Origin: JACQWR01 sp964614365
Lineage (GTDB): Bacteria; Desulfobacterota; Syntrophia; Syntrophales; JACQWR01
Length of the DNA stretch: 19,825 nt
Direction: 5' to 3'
Assembly (NCBI GenBank): GCA_964614365.1
Contig: CAZTLA010000042.1
Span: 1-19,825 of the forward strand
In this document: positions 6,275-14,696 of the stretch, piece after piece
How the letters are laid out: each line of letters begins with the position of its first letter
Numbering within the stretch: position 1 is the first letter of the stretch
The notes under the pieces: model-generated
What the model saw: only the letters and a program-made list of their open reading frames with translations
Told to the model about the DNA's origin: nothing
Databases searched by the model: none
Position numbers and translations under genes: made by a program

Positions 6275-7543
6275 ATGAAAACGGTAAAATTTGGATTTAT
6301 TTTCGTATCGGCGCTCGTGCTGGCGATAGGGTTCGGCAGTACCGGGCATGCGTTTCATGACGGCGGCGTCGCCTACTGCGACGGCTGCCATACCATGCAC
6401 AATTCATCAGGTAACGCAAAGATGACCGTGGGGGCTAATGCCATCGGCACGGCCAATGCCTATCTGCTGAAAGGCAGCGATCAGAGCTCCACCTGCCTGA
6501 ACTGCCATGGCGGCACGGGTACTTCGCCAAGCAGCTACAAAGTGGCGACGACTAATGCAGGAGCAAGCGTGACGCCCGCACAGCTCACGCCCGGCGGAGA
6601 CTTCGGATGGCTCAAAAAAAGTTACACCTGGACGGCTCCCAGGACAGGCTCCAGTCCCGGTGACCGACATGGACACAACATCGTGGCCACGGACTTCGGT
6701 TTTGCCGCGGATGCAACCTTGGCAACCGCGCCCGGTGGAACGTACGATGCGACAAAACTCGCCTGCTCGAGTTGCCACGATCCCCACGGCAAATACAGGA
6801 TTATCGACGCAGCTGGAACGACCATTCAGTCCGGCGGCGCCCCGATTCATGCATCGGGCTCCTACGGTGAACTGCCAACGGCGGCAGAAGCAGTCGGCGT
6901 CTACCGTCTGCTCGCCGGCAGCAACTATGCCCCCAAATCCTACAATGCGGTACCCTTTGCGAATAACTCGCCCGTGGCCGTCGTTCCTTCAAGCTACAAC
7001 AGGTCTGAAACGGCAACCGATACCAGGGTTGCGTATGGGAAAGGCATGTCCGAATGGTGCTCGAACTGCCACACCGTAATGCACAATGACAGCTACCCGT
7101 CGAATCTGCGTCACCCCGCCGGCAATGGTGGAAAATTAACTGGAGCTGTAGTTGCCAACTACAATGCATACAAAAAGACGGGAGACATGACCGGAGTTGC
7201 GGCCTCGTCATACACCTCACTGATTCCCTTCGAGAAAGGGACAACTGATCTCGCTGCCCTGACGACCGTCAGCACTTCAACGACAGGCGCTGATACAAGC
7301 GATAACGTTCTTTGTCTCACCTGTCACCGGGCACACGCTGCGGGTTTCAAGAGCATGTCGCGGTGGAACAATGCCGCCGAGTTCCTGACGGAAGGCGGCG
7401 CGTATGCTGACCCGACAACGCTAGGCAACGTCGCTGACGGAAAAACTCCTGCCGAGTACCAGCAGGCCATGTATGGCAGGCCGGCAAGCGCATTTGCAAC
7501 ATTCCAGCGGTCGCTCTGCAACAAGTGCCATGCGAAAGACTGA
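6275..7543 (+). CDS. omcS: OmcS-like hexaheme filament cytochrome, first copy
   Basis: A 422-residue precursor with a Sec signal peptide ending GHA at residue 26 and a mature chain starting FHDGGVAYCDGCHTMHNSS. Six CXXCH sites are present (CDGCH, CLNCH, CSSCH, CSNCH, CLTCH, CNKCH), as in Geobacter OmcS (432 residues, six hemes). Shared blocks include TPGGDFGW, GHNIVA, TTAPGGTYD-like, SCHDPHGKYR, RVAYGKGMSEWC, LRHPAGNG, CHRAHA and the C-terminal LCNKCHAKD. His16 of the mature chain, which in OmcS filaments ligates a heme of the neighbouring subunit, is conserved. Expected to polymerise into extracellular heme filaments for long-range electron transfer. The start is fixed by AAAGGGGA about 7 bases upstream; it lies 30 bases after the riboswitch. 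Confidence 0.96.
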   Translation: MKTVKFGFIFVSALVLAIGFGSTGHAFHDGGVAYCDGCHTMHNSSGNAKMTVGANAIGTANAYLLKGSDQSSTCLNCHGGTGTSPSSYKVATTNAGASVTPAQLTPGGDFGWLKKSYTWTAPRTGSSPGDRHGHNIVATDFGFAADATLATAPGGTYDATKLACSSCHDPHGKYRIIDAAGTTIQSGGAPIHASGSYGELPTAAEAVGVYRLLAGSNYAPKSYNAVPFANNSPVAVVPSSYNRSETATDTRVAYGKGMSEWCSNCHTVMHNDSYPSNLRHPAGNGGKLTGAVVANYNAYKKTGDMTGVAASSYTSLIPFEKGTTDLAALTTVSTSTTGADTSDNVLCLTCHRAHAAGFKSMSRWNNAAEFLTEGGAYADPTTLGNVADGKTPAEYQQAMYGRPASAFATFQRSLCNKCHAKD

Positions 7544-7551
7544 ACCGACCC

Positions 7552-7576
7552 TGTCCTGAGGCCACAGTGCAGGACA
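7552..7576 (+). repeat. Stem-loop after the first OmcS-like gene
   Basis: TGTCCTG (7552-7558) and CAGGACA (7570-7576) form a 7-bp stem with an 11-base loop directly after the stop codon. No T-run follows. It is the first of two hairpins in this intergenic gap. Confidence 0.45.
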
Positions 7577-7592
7577 TGAGCAAAAAGAGTAG

Positions 7593-7625
7593 GGACGTGC
7601 CGGCGCACATGCCGGCACGTCCTTT
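7593..7625 (+). terminator. Strong hairpin between the two OmcS-like genes (partial terminator)
   Basis: GGACGTGCCGGC (7593-7604) and GCCGGCACGTCC (7611-7622) form a perfect, very G+C-rich 12-bp stem with a 6-base loop, followed by only three T residues. It probably causes partial termination or protects the 3' end of the upstream mRNA, giving more of the first cytochrome than of the second. Confidence 0.6.
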
Positions 7626-7668
7626 CCGGTAAATCGAGTGTGGGTAGTCCTTGCGAAAGGGGGGGAAC

Positions 7669-8943
7669 ATGAAAGCACGCACGATAGCCGTTTTCCTAGT
7701 GGCAATGTTTTTGGTTTTTGGGTATCACGACAGGGCCGTCGCATTTCATAGCGGCGGCGTCGCCTATTGCGATGGCTGCCACACCATGCACAACTCAAGC
7801 AATGGCAGCAGGATGGGGACTGCCGGTAGCGTCGGCCAGGCCAATGCCTATCTGTTGCAGGGCACGGATCAAAGCTCCACGTGCCTGATCTGCCATTCGG
7901 GCAGCGCAGCGGGCGGTGAAAAAGTGGCCACCTATCCCTCGCCGGCGGCGGGTGCGCCTCCCGTACAGCTCACGCCCGGCGGAGACTTCGCCTGGGTGAA
8001 AAAGACCTACTCCTGGACGACGTCGGATGGAGTTCCGGGCAGCAGTGCCGGTGAGCGGCACGGACACAACATTGTTGCCGCAGATTTTAATTTCGTTGTG
8101 GACAGTACCCTGACAACGGCTCCGGGCGGGACGTACGATGCCGCAAAGCTCCACTGCTCCAGTTGCCATGATCCCCACGGCAGGTACCGGATCACCGCCA
8201 ATCCCGTGACTGCGATCAGCGCAAGTGGGAACGCTATCGCCGGTTCCGGCTCCTATGGGGACCTGCCCACGGCCGATACATCGGTCGGCGTCTATCGCTT
8301 ACTGGGCGGCAAATCCTATGCACCGAAATCAAGCGGATACACGTTCTCCTACGATCCCCCCATTGCCGTTGCCCCGACCTCCTACAACAGACCGGAGGAT
8401 CAATCCGATACGCGAGTGGTATATGGGAAATATACCGGCGATTGGTGCGCTAATTGCCATGAGGCATTTCACAGCGTCTTTGGGAGCGGCTTTGTTCACC
8501 CCGCGGGCACACCGGTAAATACGGACATCGCGAATAACTATAATCTCTACGTAAAGACGGGAAGGATTAACGGTACGGTGGGTACCGCATACACCTCGAT
8601 GGTGCCGATCCAGAACGACAATACCAATGATCTGACGGTCCTTGCGGGGAAAGTCGGATCCACTGCCGGTGCGTCGAGCAACGACAGGGTTGTCTGTCTC
8701 ACGTGCCACCGCGCCCATGCTTCCGGATGGGACAGCATGACCAGATGGAACAACAAGTCTGAATTCCTCGTTGTTAAGGGAGAGTATCCCGGAACGGACG
8801 CATCGACTGCGGAAGCCCAGAAGGGGCAGTATCATCTGGGGAGAACAAAGGCGGAAGTCGCAAAAACCTTCTATGGCAGGTCGGCAGGCGCATATGCCTC
8901 CTTCCAGAGATCGCTGTGCAACAAGTGCCATATTAAGGATTAG
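7669..8943 (+). CDS. OmcS-like hexaheme filament cytochrome, second copy (OmcT-like position)
   Basis: A tandem paralogue of the preceding gene; the 424-residue precursor is cleaved after RAVA (residue 25) to give a mature FHSGGVAYCDGCHTMHNSS. Six heme sites (CDGCH, CLICH, CSSCH, CANCH, CLTCH, CNKCH) occur in the same order with the same framework blocks (TPGGDFAWVKKTYSW, TTAPGGTYD, SCHDPHGRYR, CHRAHA, LCNKCHIKD). The subunit-bridging His16 is again conserved. The copies differ most in loops, with a longer insertion before the last heme here. In Geobacter sulfurreducens omcS is likewise followed by a paralogue, omcT. The start is at the ATG behind AAAGGGGGGG; a TTG at 7651 is less likely. No separate riboswitch precedes it, so expression depends on read-through of the upstream hairpin or an unseen promoter. 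Confidence 0.95.
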   Translation: MKARTIAVFLVAMFLVFGYHDRAVAFHSGGVAYCDGCHTMHNSSNGSRMGTAGSVGQANAYLLQGTDQSSTCLICHSGSAAGGEKVATYPSPAAGAPPVQLTPGGDFAWVKKTYSWTTSDGVPGSSAGERHGHNIVAADFNFVVDSTLTTAPGGTYDAAKLHCSSCHDPHGRYRITANPVTAISASGNAIAGSGSYGDLPTADTSVGVYRLLGGKSYAPKSSGYTFSYDPPIAVAPTSYNRPEDQSDTRVVYGKYTGDWCANCHEAFHSVFGSGFVHPAGTPVNTDIANNYNLYVKTGRINGTVGTAYTSMVPIQNDNTNDLTVLAGKVGSTAGASSNDRVVCLTCHRAHASGWDSMTRWNNKSEFLVVKGEYPGTDASTAEAQKGQYHLGRTKAEVAKTFYGRSAGAYASFQRSLCNKCHIKD

Positions 8944-8964
8944 ATGCCGCCGAAGCAGGAACTT

Positions 8965-8999
8965 CATAAGAAAGGCTGAGCAATTCAGCCTTTCTTATG
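8965..8999 (+). terminator. Terminator after the OmcS-like pair
   Basis: CATAAGAAAGGCTGA (8965-8979) and TCAGCCTTTCTTATG (8985-8999) form a perfect 15-bp stem with a 5-base loop. The core GGCTGA/TCAGCC is followed by TTTCTT and preceded by AAGAAA, the layout of a bidirectional intrinsic terminator. It ends the filament-gene unit 22 bases past the stop codon. Confidence 0.75.
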
Positions 9000-9077
9000 G
9001 TATATATTTCCGGCGCCGGTTTCACGTCGCGATAATCCGGCGTGAGGTGTTTCGTGCTGACGGTGCCAGGAGGATTT

Positions 9078-10484
9078 TTGAAAAAAAGAGTATGCATCTC
9101 CTCAGTTGTTCTCCTGCTGCTTCTTGCAGGATGCCAAACAATCGCCCTCCGGACAAAGCCGCCCCTCGAGGAGGAGGGAGAACTCTTCCTGTATATGAAT
9201 CCCTTCCCGCAGGGGGGTGAAAGGATCGCCTTTGCTCTCTCGGGGATATTTGCGGTAAGGGACGACGACAGACGTTTTCCCCTTTCTGTGGCGCGGGCTG
9301 AAATTGCATCGGACACCATGAAGAGACAGCGCCTCCTCGCTTCCGGCTTGCTGCCCCCGGGCAGGTATGCGGGTCTCGCTTTCGGGGTGAAAAGCGCGGC
9401 ACTTCGGGGTGAGGAGGGATATTCCAACCTTCTGACGGCTGATGCCTCGGTGCGGAACTTTTTCCCCTTTGAAATCAGAAGAAAAAAAGCCGTAATGATA
9501 GCGATCACCTTCAGGCCATCCGACTCGGTCGGCGAAGGTTTTCGCTTCACTCCGGCCTTTACTCTCGAAGTACCGTCTCGACCGCTTCTTGCCCTGACGG
9601 GATATGTCTCCAATGAGGGGGATAACACGGTTACGGTCTTCGACAAGCAGTCCGGACTGGTCAGGGGAATGATCGCCACGGGGAAGGAACCCACCGGCAT
9701 GGCTCTTGATCAGTTTCGCCGGCAGGCCTACGTCGCCCTTTCCGGGGAGGATGCAATAGCCGTGATCGATATGACGGCGGGAGAGGTGGTGAACAGGATC
9801 GATCTCCATGCACGGGACGCTCCGAAGGAGATTGCACTTTCTCCGGACGGCCGGACGCTCCTTGCCGTCAACAGCGGTTCGAATACCGTCAGTTTTATCG
9901 ATCCGCTCTTCCTGAACGAGACAAGCAGGATAACGGTAGGAACCAATCCCGTCACCGTCACGATGGACCGTGCAGGGCAGCGGGCCTATGTGTTCAATTC
10001 CTTTTCGAATTCCCTATCGGTCATCGATATCCCCAACCGGGCCGTTACGGCAACGGTTGCTGTTGAGCCCGCTCCCCTGCGGGGAGAGTTCAACAGAAGC
10101 GGCGACAGACTGTATGTCGCCCATGAATGGTCTCCCTATCTTACCGTGCTCGATACGGCGTCACTCACCGTAGTAAAGCGGATGTTCGTCGGTGCGGGAA
10201 TTTCCTGCATGAAGCTTGACAGCAGGCAGGACATGCTCTATGTAGCCAAAAGAAACACCTCCCTGGTCGAGGGATATGACCCCTTCTCGCTGCTTCCCGT
10301 CGATTACATCAGGGTGGGGGGGGATGTTGCACAGATTGCCATTGACCGGGAGGGGGGCAATTATATTTTTGTCGTGCCGGAGCATGGTGGGGTTGCGGCG
10401 GTCAACCCCGCCGGCAAGAACACCGTTTTCGATATCGATACGGGGACGAACCCCTATCGGGTGACTTTCATGGGGGATCAGTAA
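9078..10484 (+). CDS. YVTN-type beta-propeller lipoprotein
   Basis: A 468-residue lipoprotein. I start at TTG 9078, which has AGGAGG four bases upstream and yields a textbook signal MKKRVCISSVVLLLLLAGC; the GTG codons at 9042 and 9054 only extend the N-terminus. Residues about 25-165 form an unassigned, mostly beta N-terminal domain (LLPPGRYAGLAFGV resembles DUF4382-like surface domains, a weak match). From about residue 170 there are YVTN/YncE repeats: GYVSNEGDNTVTVFD, AYVALSGEDAIAVID, LLAVNSGSNTVSFID, AYVFNSFSNSLSVID, LYVAHEWSPYLTVLD, LYVAKRNTSLVEGYD. It has no heme motifs. It opens the seven-gene run after the terminator. Likely attached to the outer membrane, perhaps as a scaffold for cytochromes; its function is inferred only. 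Confidence 0.88.
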   Translation: MKKRVCISSVVLLLLLAGCQTIALRTKPPLEEEGELFLYMNPFPQGGERIAFALSGIFAVRDDDRRFPLSVARAEIASDTMKRQRLLASGLLPPGRYAGLAFGVKSAALRGEEGYSNLLTADASVRNFFPFEIRRKKAVMIAITFRPSDSVGEGFRFTPAFTLEVPSRPLLALTGYVSNEGDNTVTVFDKQSGLVRGMIATGKEPTGMALDQFRRQAYVALSGEDAIAVIDMTAGEVVNRIDLHARDAPKEIALSPDGRTLLAVNSGSNTVSFIDPLFLNETSRITVGTNPVTVTMDRAGQRAYVFNSFSNSLSVIDIPNRAVTATVAVEPAPLRGEFNRSGDRLYVAHEWSPYLTVLDTASLTVVKRMFVGAGISCMKLDSRQDMLYVAKRNTSLVEGYDPFSLLPVDYIRVGGDVAQIAIDREGGNYIFVVPEHGGVAAVNPAGKNTVFDIDTGTNPYRVTFMGDQ

Positions 10485-10554
10485 AGGAGCACGGCAACGG
10501 TGGGAAGGAGAAAACTGTGGCGGGAAAAGGCACACACAGGGACGCTTTTATTTT

Positions 10555-12795
10555 GTGGCGCGAACGCGGGAGGAGACCATACGTACGTACCTGAAAGGCG
10601 TTGTTTGCGTGGTGTTGTTCTCTTTCGCACTTTTGCAGGGCGTGACCTTTGCCGAAGGGATAAGCGGGTCTATGGAACTTGGCTACAGCGCTGGCAATTC
10701 CACATCGAACACGATACAGGGCGCATCCACGAAATCAACGAGCGAACTTTTTCAACAGCGGTACCGTCTTTTTTACAACAGGAACCTTTTCCCGAACCTC
10801 CGGTGGAACGTGGGCGGCACCGTTGAAAAGACCGCTACCACGACGAGGATGGACGGCGCAGACTCGGAGGGCACGAACACCCGTGTCGCGCCGTCAACAG
10901 ATCTTCTGTTGAGCACTCCCTTTGTCAGTGCAGGAATCGGTTTCAGCAAGATTGAGGAGAAGCAGGATTCCGGGGGAAGCTCCACGACTGCCGTCAGGGA
11001 TGTTTACTTTGCAAGTCTGGGATTGCGGCCCTCTGAGCTTCCCAGCCTGAATATTTCATTCCAGCATGCAGACACCTACGACAAAGACCATACCAGTGCA
11101 GACAGGATGAGTGACACCCTTGCACTGAGTTCACGATACTCTCCGCTGCGGGGCCTTGACCTGGGATATCAGGGGAACTATTCTTCCGTTACCGACAAGC
11201 TCACGAATTTTCGGGTGGATACAGAGTCGCACAGCGGGAGGATAAGCTATGCAGGCCAACTGCTGCAGAACAGGGTCTCCCTCAGCACCAGCTACAATAT
11301 CACCCAGTTCACAACCGAGACAATAAGCTCCGGCGGGGGAGAGGTGTCCTTCCAGGAGTTTCCCGCTACGGGAATGTCGGCCATTGACGATCTTCCGGCA
11401 ACAGCGGTGGACGATGCCCTGGCAGCGACACCCGACCTGATCAACAATGTCGCCAACACGGGACCGACCAGTCTCAATTTTAATATCGGATTCCTCGACG
11501 GGCTGGATACCCGTACACGAAATTTTGGTCTCGATTTTGGGGTCGGCAATGATAAAGAGATCAACACCCTTTACGTCTCCGTAAGTGATGCCGTAAACAT
11601 TAGTTCCGTTGCCGATTTTTTCTCGTGGGAAGTGTATGTGAGCACGGATACCGCCGACGCCTTTGCGCTCAGGCACTGGACCCAGCAGCCGGTGACTGCC
11701 GTCTCGTTCAATCCCTTTGACCGGCGTTTTGAAATCAAATTTCAAAATGTAAAGACTCGGCTTATCAAGGCGGTGACGCATCCCCTGCCCGCTGCAGCGC
11801 CGCTGTCGGGAAACATCTCCTATAAAAATATTTTTGTGACGGAGCTGCAGGCCTTCATCAGAAAATCGGCGGCTGATCTTGAGAAAAAAAGCGTGCAGGT
11901 TTCACAGACCTATGACCTGAATGTGAGAACCAGGCTGTTCAACTCTCCGTTACTCTTCCATGACCTTTACTACTGGCTCGCCGAGACGAATTCGGGCAGC
12001 GCGTCCCGGCACATCCTGTCCAATGGTCTTTCTTTAACGCACACCTTTAACCGGATATTCTCCGGCGGCGCGCGGGTCGCCGTTGAAGAAAGCAGCGATC
12101 AGGCGGGGAACAAGACTGCCTATCTCACCAGTGCATCGCTGAGGGCTGTTCCCCTGAAAACGCTCAGCCATAATCTGGTTTTCAGCAGCCGGGATGAGGA
12201 GCGGGAAGGGCAGAAGAGCAATAACCGTTCCGTTTTCCTCAACAACCTGCTCGAAGTGTACCAGGGCATGAACCTCATCCTCTCCGAGGGGGTAAGTTCC
12301 AGCACCTCGGAAACCGGACAAACAACGGACAGCACCACCTTAACCTATGGGGCGAATATCGTTCCCCACCGGACGCTGTCCGCCAGTCTGTATCTTTCCG
12401 ATTCGAAAACCACGCAGTCCGGTGGGGGAAAGTCGCCCACGGAGTCTTCCACGCAAAGGAGCGATCTGTCGCTGGCGTACCGCCCCTTCGAGACGGTGTA
12501 TCTTTCCTATGCATACGGAATTCTGAAGGCATCGGGGAGGGAACCGAGTACGGTCCAGAGCTATGGCATAGCGTGGTCACCCTTTCCCGACGGCGCGATA
12601 CAATTTAATATTGCCTACGCGGAAAGCCTTCTGTCCGATAACGCGAGCAAGACATCCTTCTTGACTCCTTCCATGCGCTGGAGGTTGAACAGCAAGGTTT
12701 TCCTGACTCTCAGCTACCTGGCATCAAAGAGCGAGTCCGCGTTGCAGACTTCAGAGACGAGGAGTTTCGACGCGAACGTTACCGTTACGTTTTAA
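10555..12795 (+). CDS. Large outer-membrane beta-barrel protein
   Basis: A 746-residue exported protein with a signal peptide (hydrophobic GVVCVVLFSFALLQGVTFA, cleavage near residue 33) followed by long alternating, Ser/Thr- and aromatic-rich amphipathic strands. It ends FDANVTVTF, with the terminal Phe typical of BAM-inserted barrels. Residues about 290-435 interrupt the barrel pattern with a domain resembling a discoidin/carbohydrate-binding-like beta sandwich (VSVSDAVNISSVADFFSWEV, FEIKFQNVKTRLIKAV, IFVTELQAFI). The GTG start at 10555 has only a weak ribosome site; a better GGGAGGAG lies just inside but is followed by ATA. The gene follows the YVTN lipoprotein by 70 bases and abuts a CsgG-like lipoprotein. 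A pore or anchor for cytochrome export or wiring is plausible but unproven; I know no named family for it. Confidence 0.85.
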   Translation: MARTREETIRTYLKGVVCVVLFSFALLQGVTFAEGISGSMELGYSAGNSTSNTIQGASTKSTSELFQQRYRLFYNRNLFPNLRWNVGGTVEKTATTTRMDGADSEGTNTRVAPSTDLLLSTPFVSAGIGFSKIEEKQDSGGSSTTAVRDVYFASLGLRPSELPSLNISFQHADTYDKDHTSADRMSDTLALSSRYSPLRGLDLGYQGNYSSVTDKLTNFRVDTESHSGRISYAGQLLQNRVSLSTSYNITQFTTETISSGGGEVSFQEFPATGMSAIDDLPATAVDDALAATPDLINNVANTGPTSLNFNIGFLDGLDTRTRNFGLDFGVGNDKEINTLYVSVSDAVNISSVADFFSWEVYVSTDTADAFALRHWTQQPVTAVSFNPFDRRFEIKFQNVKTRLIKAVTHPLPAAAPLSGNISYKNIFVTELQAFIRKSAADLEKKSVQVSQTYDLNVRTRLFNSPLLFHDLYYWLAETNSGSASRHILSNGLSLTHTFNRIFSGGARVAVEESSDQAGNKTAYLTSASLRAVPLKTLSHNLVFSSRDEEREGQKSNNRSVFLNNLLEVYQGMNLILSEGVSSSTSETGQTTDSTTLTYGANIVPHRTLSASLYLSDSKTTQSGGGKSPTESSTQRSDLSLAYRPFETVYLSYAYGILKASGREPSTVQSYGIAWSPFPDGAIQFNIAYAESLLSDNASKTSFLTPSMRWRLNSKVFLTLSYLASKSESALQTSETRSFDANVTVTF

Positions 12796-12860
12796 TGGGT
12801 GTAAGTAAGACGGCAAATGAAGTGAACGAGAATTCAATATCAGGTACAATCGGTGATCGT

Positions 12861-13445
12861 ATGATCAAAAAAGAACGAAGGTGCAAATGGGGGTGGCTGT
12901 GCAGTCTCCTGGTCATTGTCGCCTTTCAATCCTGCGGTGCACATACGGAAGTATATCGTGACCAGGCAATGGACTTCGGTGCGGTACAGATTGTTGCGGT
13001 GATGCCTTTTGCGAACACGTCGAAGGATCAAATGGCAGCCGAGAGGGTGCGGGATGTGTTCATCCCCATGCTCCTGTCCGAGGGAGCGTTCTATGTGCTT
13101 CCTCCCGGGGAAGTAGCACGGGGTATTGCGAGGGTCGGCATCAATAATCCGGTATCACTTTCGACGGAGGATGTGACGCGTCTCGGCGCGCTCTTGAAAG
13201 TGAACGCCCTTATCGTCGGCACCATAAGGGAATACGGAGAGATCAGATCCGGTTCCACCGAAGCCAACGTCATTTCCCTGAGCCTGCAGATGATCGAGAC
13301 GCAGACCGGAAAGATCGTTTGGGCGGCCTCATCCACCAAGGGAGGGATAAAAATGAAGGATCGACTCTTGGGAGGCGGGGGCGCTCCCATGAACGAAGTT
13401 ACGGCGGAGGCCGCGCATGATCTCATCGACAAGCTTTTCCAGTAG
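12861..13445 (+). CDS. CsgG/LpoB-like lipoprotein
   Basis: A 194-residue envelope lipoprotein. MIKKERRCKWGWLCSLLVIVAFQSC is a lipoprotein signal with a somewhat atypical lipobox (FQSC). The mature part has the fold pattern of the CsgG/LpoB/GNA1162 group: VAVMPFANTS, a helix (AAERVRDVFIPMLL), YVLPPGEV, LGALLKVNALIVGTIREYG, then SLQMIETQTGKIVWAASS. I start at ATG 12861 because it gives a clean signal peptide; an in-frame ATG at 12795 overlaps the previous stop (TAATG) and would add 22 residues before it, so coupled translation is possible. Overlaps the next lipoprotein gene by 29 bases. Proteins of this fold act in outer-membrane secretion or as periplasmic activators; the exact role here is unknown. 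Confidence 0.82.
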   Translation: MIKKERRCKWGWLCSLLVIVAFQSCGAHTEVYRDQAMDFGAVQIVAVMPFANTSKDQMAAERVRDVFIPMLLSEGAFYVLPPGEVARGIARVGINNPVSLSTEDVTRLGALLKVNALIVGTIREYGEIRSGSTEANVISLSLQMIETQTGKIVWAASSTKGGIKMKDRLLGGGGAPMNEVTAEAAHDLIDKLFQ

Positions 13446-14610
13446 AGTTCGGACCTTTTCTTTCTGCATTCTCCTTGTCGTTGTTTCCGGCTGCACGGGG
13501 CAGCGGAATGTCTCTCTCCCCGTCCTGCATGAGCCGATGCGCATTGCCGTTCTGCCCTTCGATAATCTCAGCGGGGGAAAAACGCCGGTGAAAGAGATGC
13601 GGCAGCTCTTGCTGCAGCAGATGAAAAGACACGGATTACCGTGCATTCCCGACGAAAAGATGGAAGCGTTTCTCGCGAAATACCGGATACGCTACACCGG
13701 CGGAATCAATCCCCAGGTGGCCGATGCGGTGAGAAATGAACTGGATGCCGAGACCGTGCTCATTACGACGGTAGAACTGTCCGATGCGGGCGTCAATCCG
13801 AAAATCGCTCTCTTTTCGAGACTTGTTTCTACCGGGAACGCCGTGCGCATCCTGTGGATGGATAGTGTGGGATTGTCCGGCGACGATTCGCCCGGCATTT
13901 TCAAAATCGGTATCATCGAGGATCCCCGCCTCCTTCAGGCGGCGGCTCTCCAGAGACTTGCAGATTCGCTTGCTGCCTATCTTGTGAGCCATGTCGGGAG
14001 TGCGGCAGGAACGGGTCGCCACGGCCACGACAGAGATCAGAATCGAGAAGACGACCGGGGATACGTTGTTCGTTCCGCTGCCGGTCGAGGAAGGTTCGCC
14101 CCGAAAGTGTACTTTCAGTTGCCTTTTCCGGGAGGGCGAAAATGCCGGATAGCGATATTGCCCTTTCAGAACGAGACCGAGAGAAAGGGTGGGGGAGAGA
14201 TCCTGATGCTCCACTTTGCCAGGCAACTGGTGAATAAGCGGGATGTGGAGGTAATCGAGCCGGGAGCCATGCGGCAGAAACTCATTGACTTGAGGATGAT
14301 CATGAGCAAGGGGGTATCCCTCGCCGATATGGATGTCATTGCGGACGTTCTGGATGCGGACATGATCCTTGCAGGCAAGTGTTCACGGTATGACGATTAT
14401 GAGGGAGTCAGCGGTATCCCGCGGGTGATGTTTTCCGTCCTCATGATCGAGCGGGAGAGCAGGAAAATGGTGTGGTCATCGGCAAGCTACAACGAAGGTG
14501 ATAACGGGGTGCTGTTCTTTGACTTCGGGAAGCTGCGTACGGCGAGTTCGCTCGCATCCAGGATGACCCAGGCGGTTGCGGAACTGCTGGTGCAACAGAG
14601 ACAAAAGTGA
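13417..14610 (+). CDS. Duplicated CsgG/LpoB-like lipoprotein
   Basis: A 397-residue lipoprotein with lipobox VVSGC near residue 26. It carries two CsgG-like segments in tandem: residues about 41-165 (MRIAVLPFDNLSGG, then LDAETVLITTVELSDAG) and about 243-395 (CRIAILPFQNETERKGGG, then LDADMILAGKCSRYDDYEG, VLMIERESRKMVWSSASYN). A hydrophilic linker at about 195-225 (HGHDRDQNREDDRG) separates them. The start ATG has GGAGG six bases upstream and lies inside the preceding gene, indicating tight translational coupling. With its neighbour it gives three copies of the same fold next to an outer-membrane barrel, which suggests a multi-subunit envelope assembly. The function is inferred, not shown. Confidence 0.83.
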   Translation: MISSTSFSSRVRTFSFCILLVVVSGCTGQRNVSLPVLHEPMRIAVLPFDNLSGGKTPVKEMRQLLLQQMKRHGLPCIPDEKMEAFLAKYRIRYTGGINPQVADAVRNELDAETVLITTVELSDAGVNPKIALFSRLVSTGNAVRILWMDSVGLSGDDSPGIFKIGIIEDPRLLQAAALQRLADSLAAYLVSHVGSAAGTGRHGHDRDQNREDDRGYVVRSAAGRGRFAPKVYFQLPFPGGRKCRIAILPFQNETERKGGGEILMLHFARQLVNKRDVEVIEPGAMRQKLIDLRMIMSKGVSLADMDVIADVLDADMILAGKCSRYDDYEGVSGIPRVMFSVLMIERESRKMVWSSASYNEGDNGVLFFDFGKLRTASSLASRMTQAVAELLVQQRQK

Positions 14611-14696
14611 TTTACAACATGATTTTCCGGTGGTATTAGTGCTGCCCCGCTGAGGACAGCGGCACGCTGCCGCAAGGGACAAAGAAAGGGTTTTAT

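Noticed and set aside
9010..9019. CCGGCGCCGG palindrome upstream of the YVTN lipoprotein gene as an operator
   Set aside because: A short G+C palindrome without a nearby credible promoter; such sequences arise easily at this base composition.
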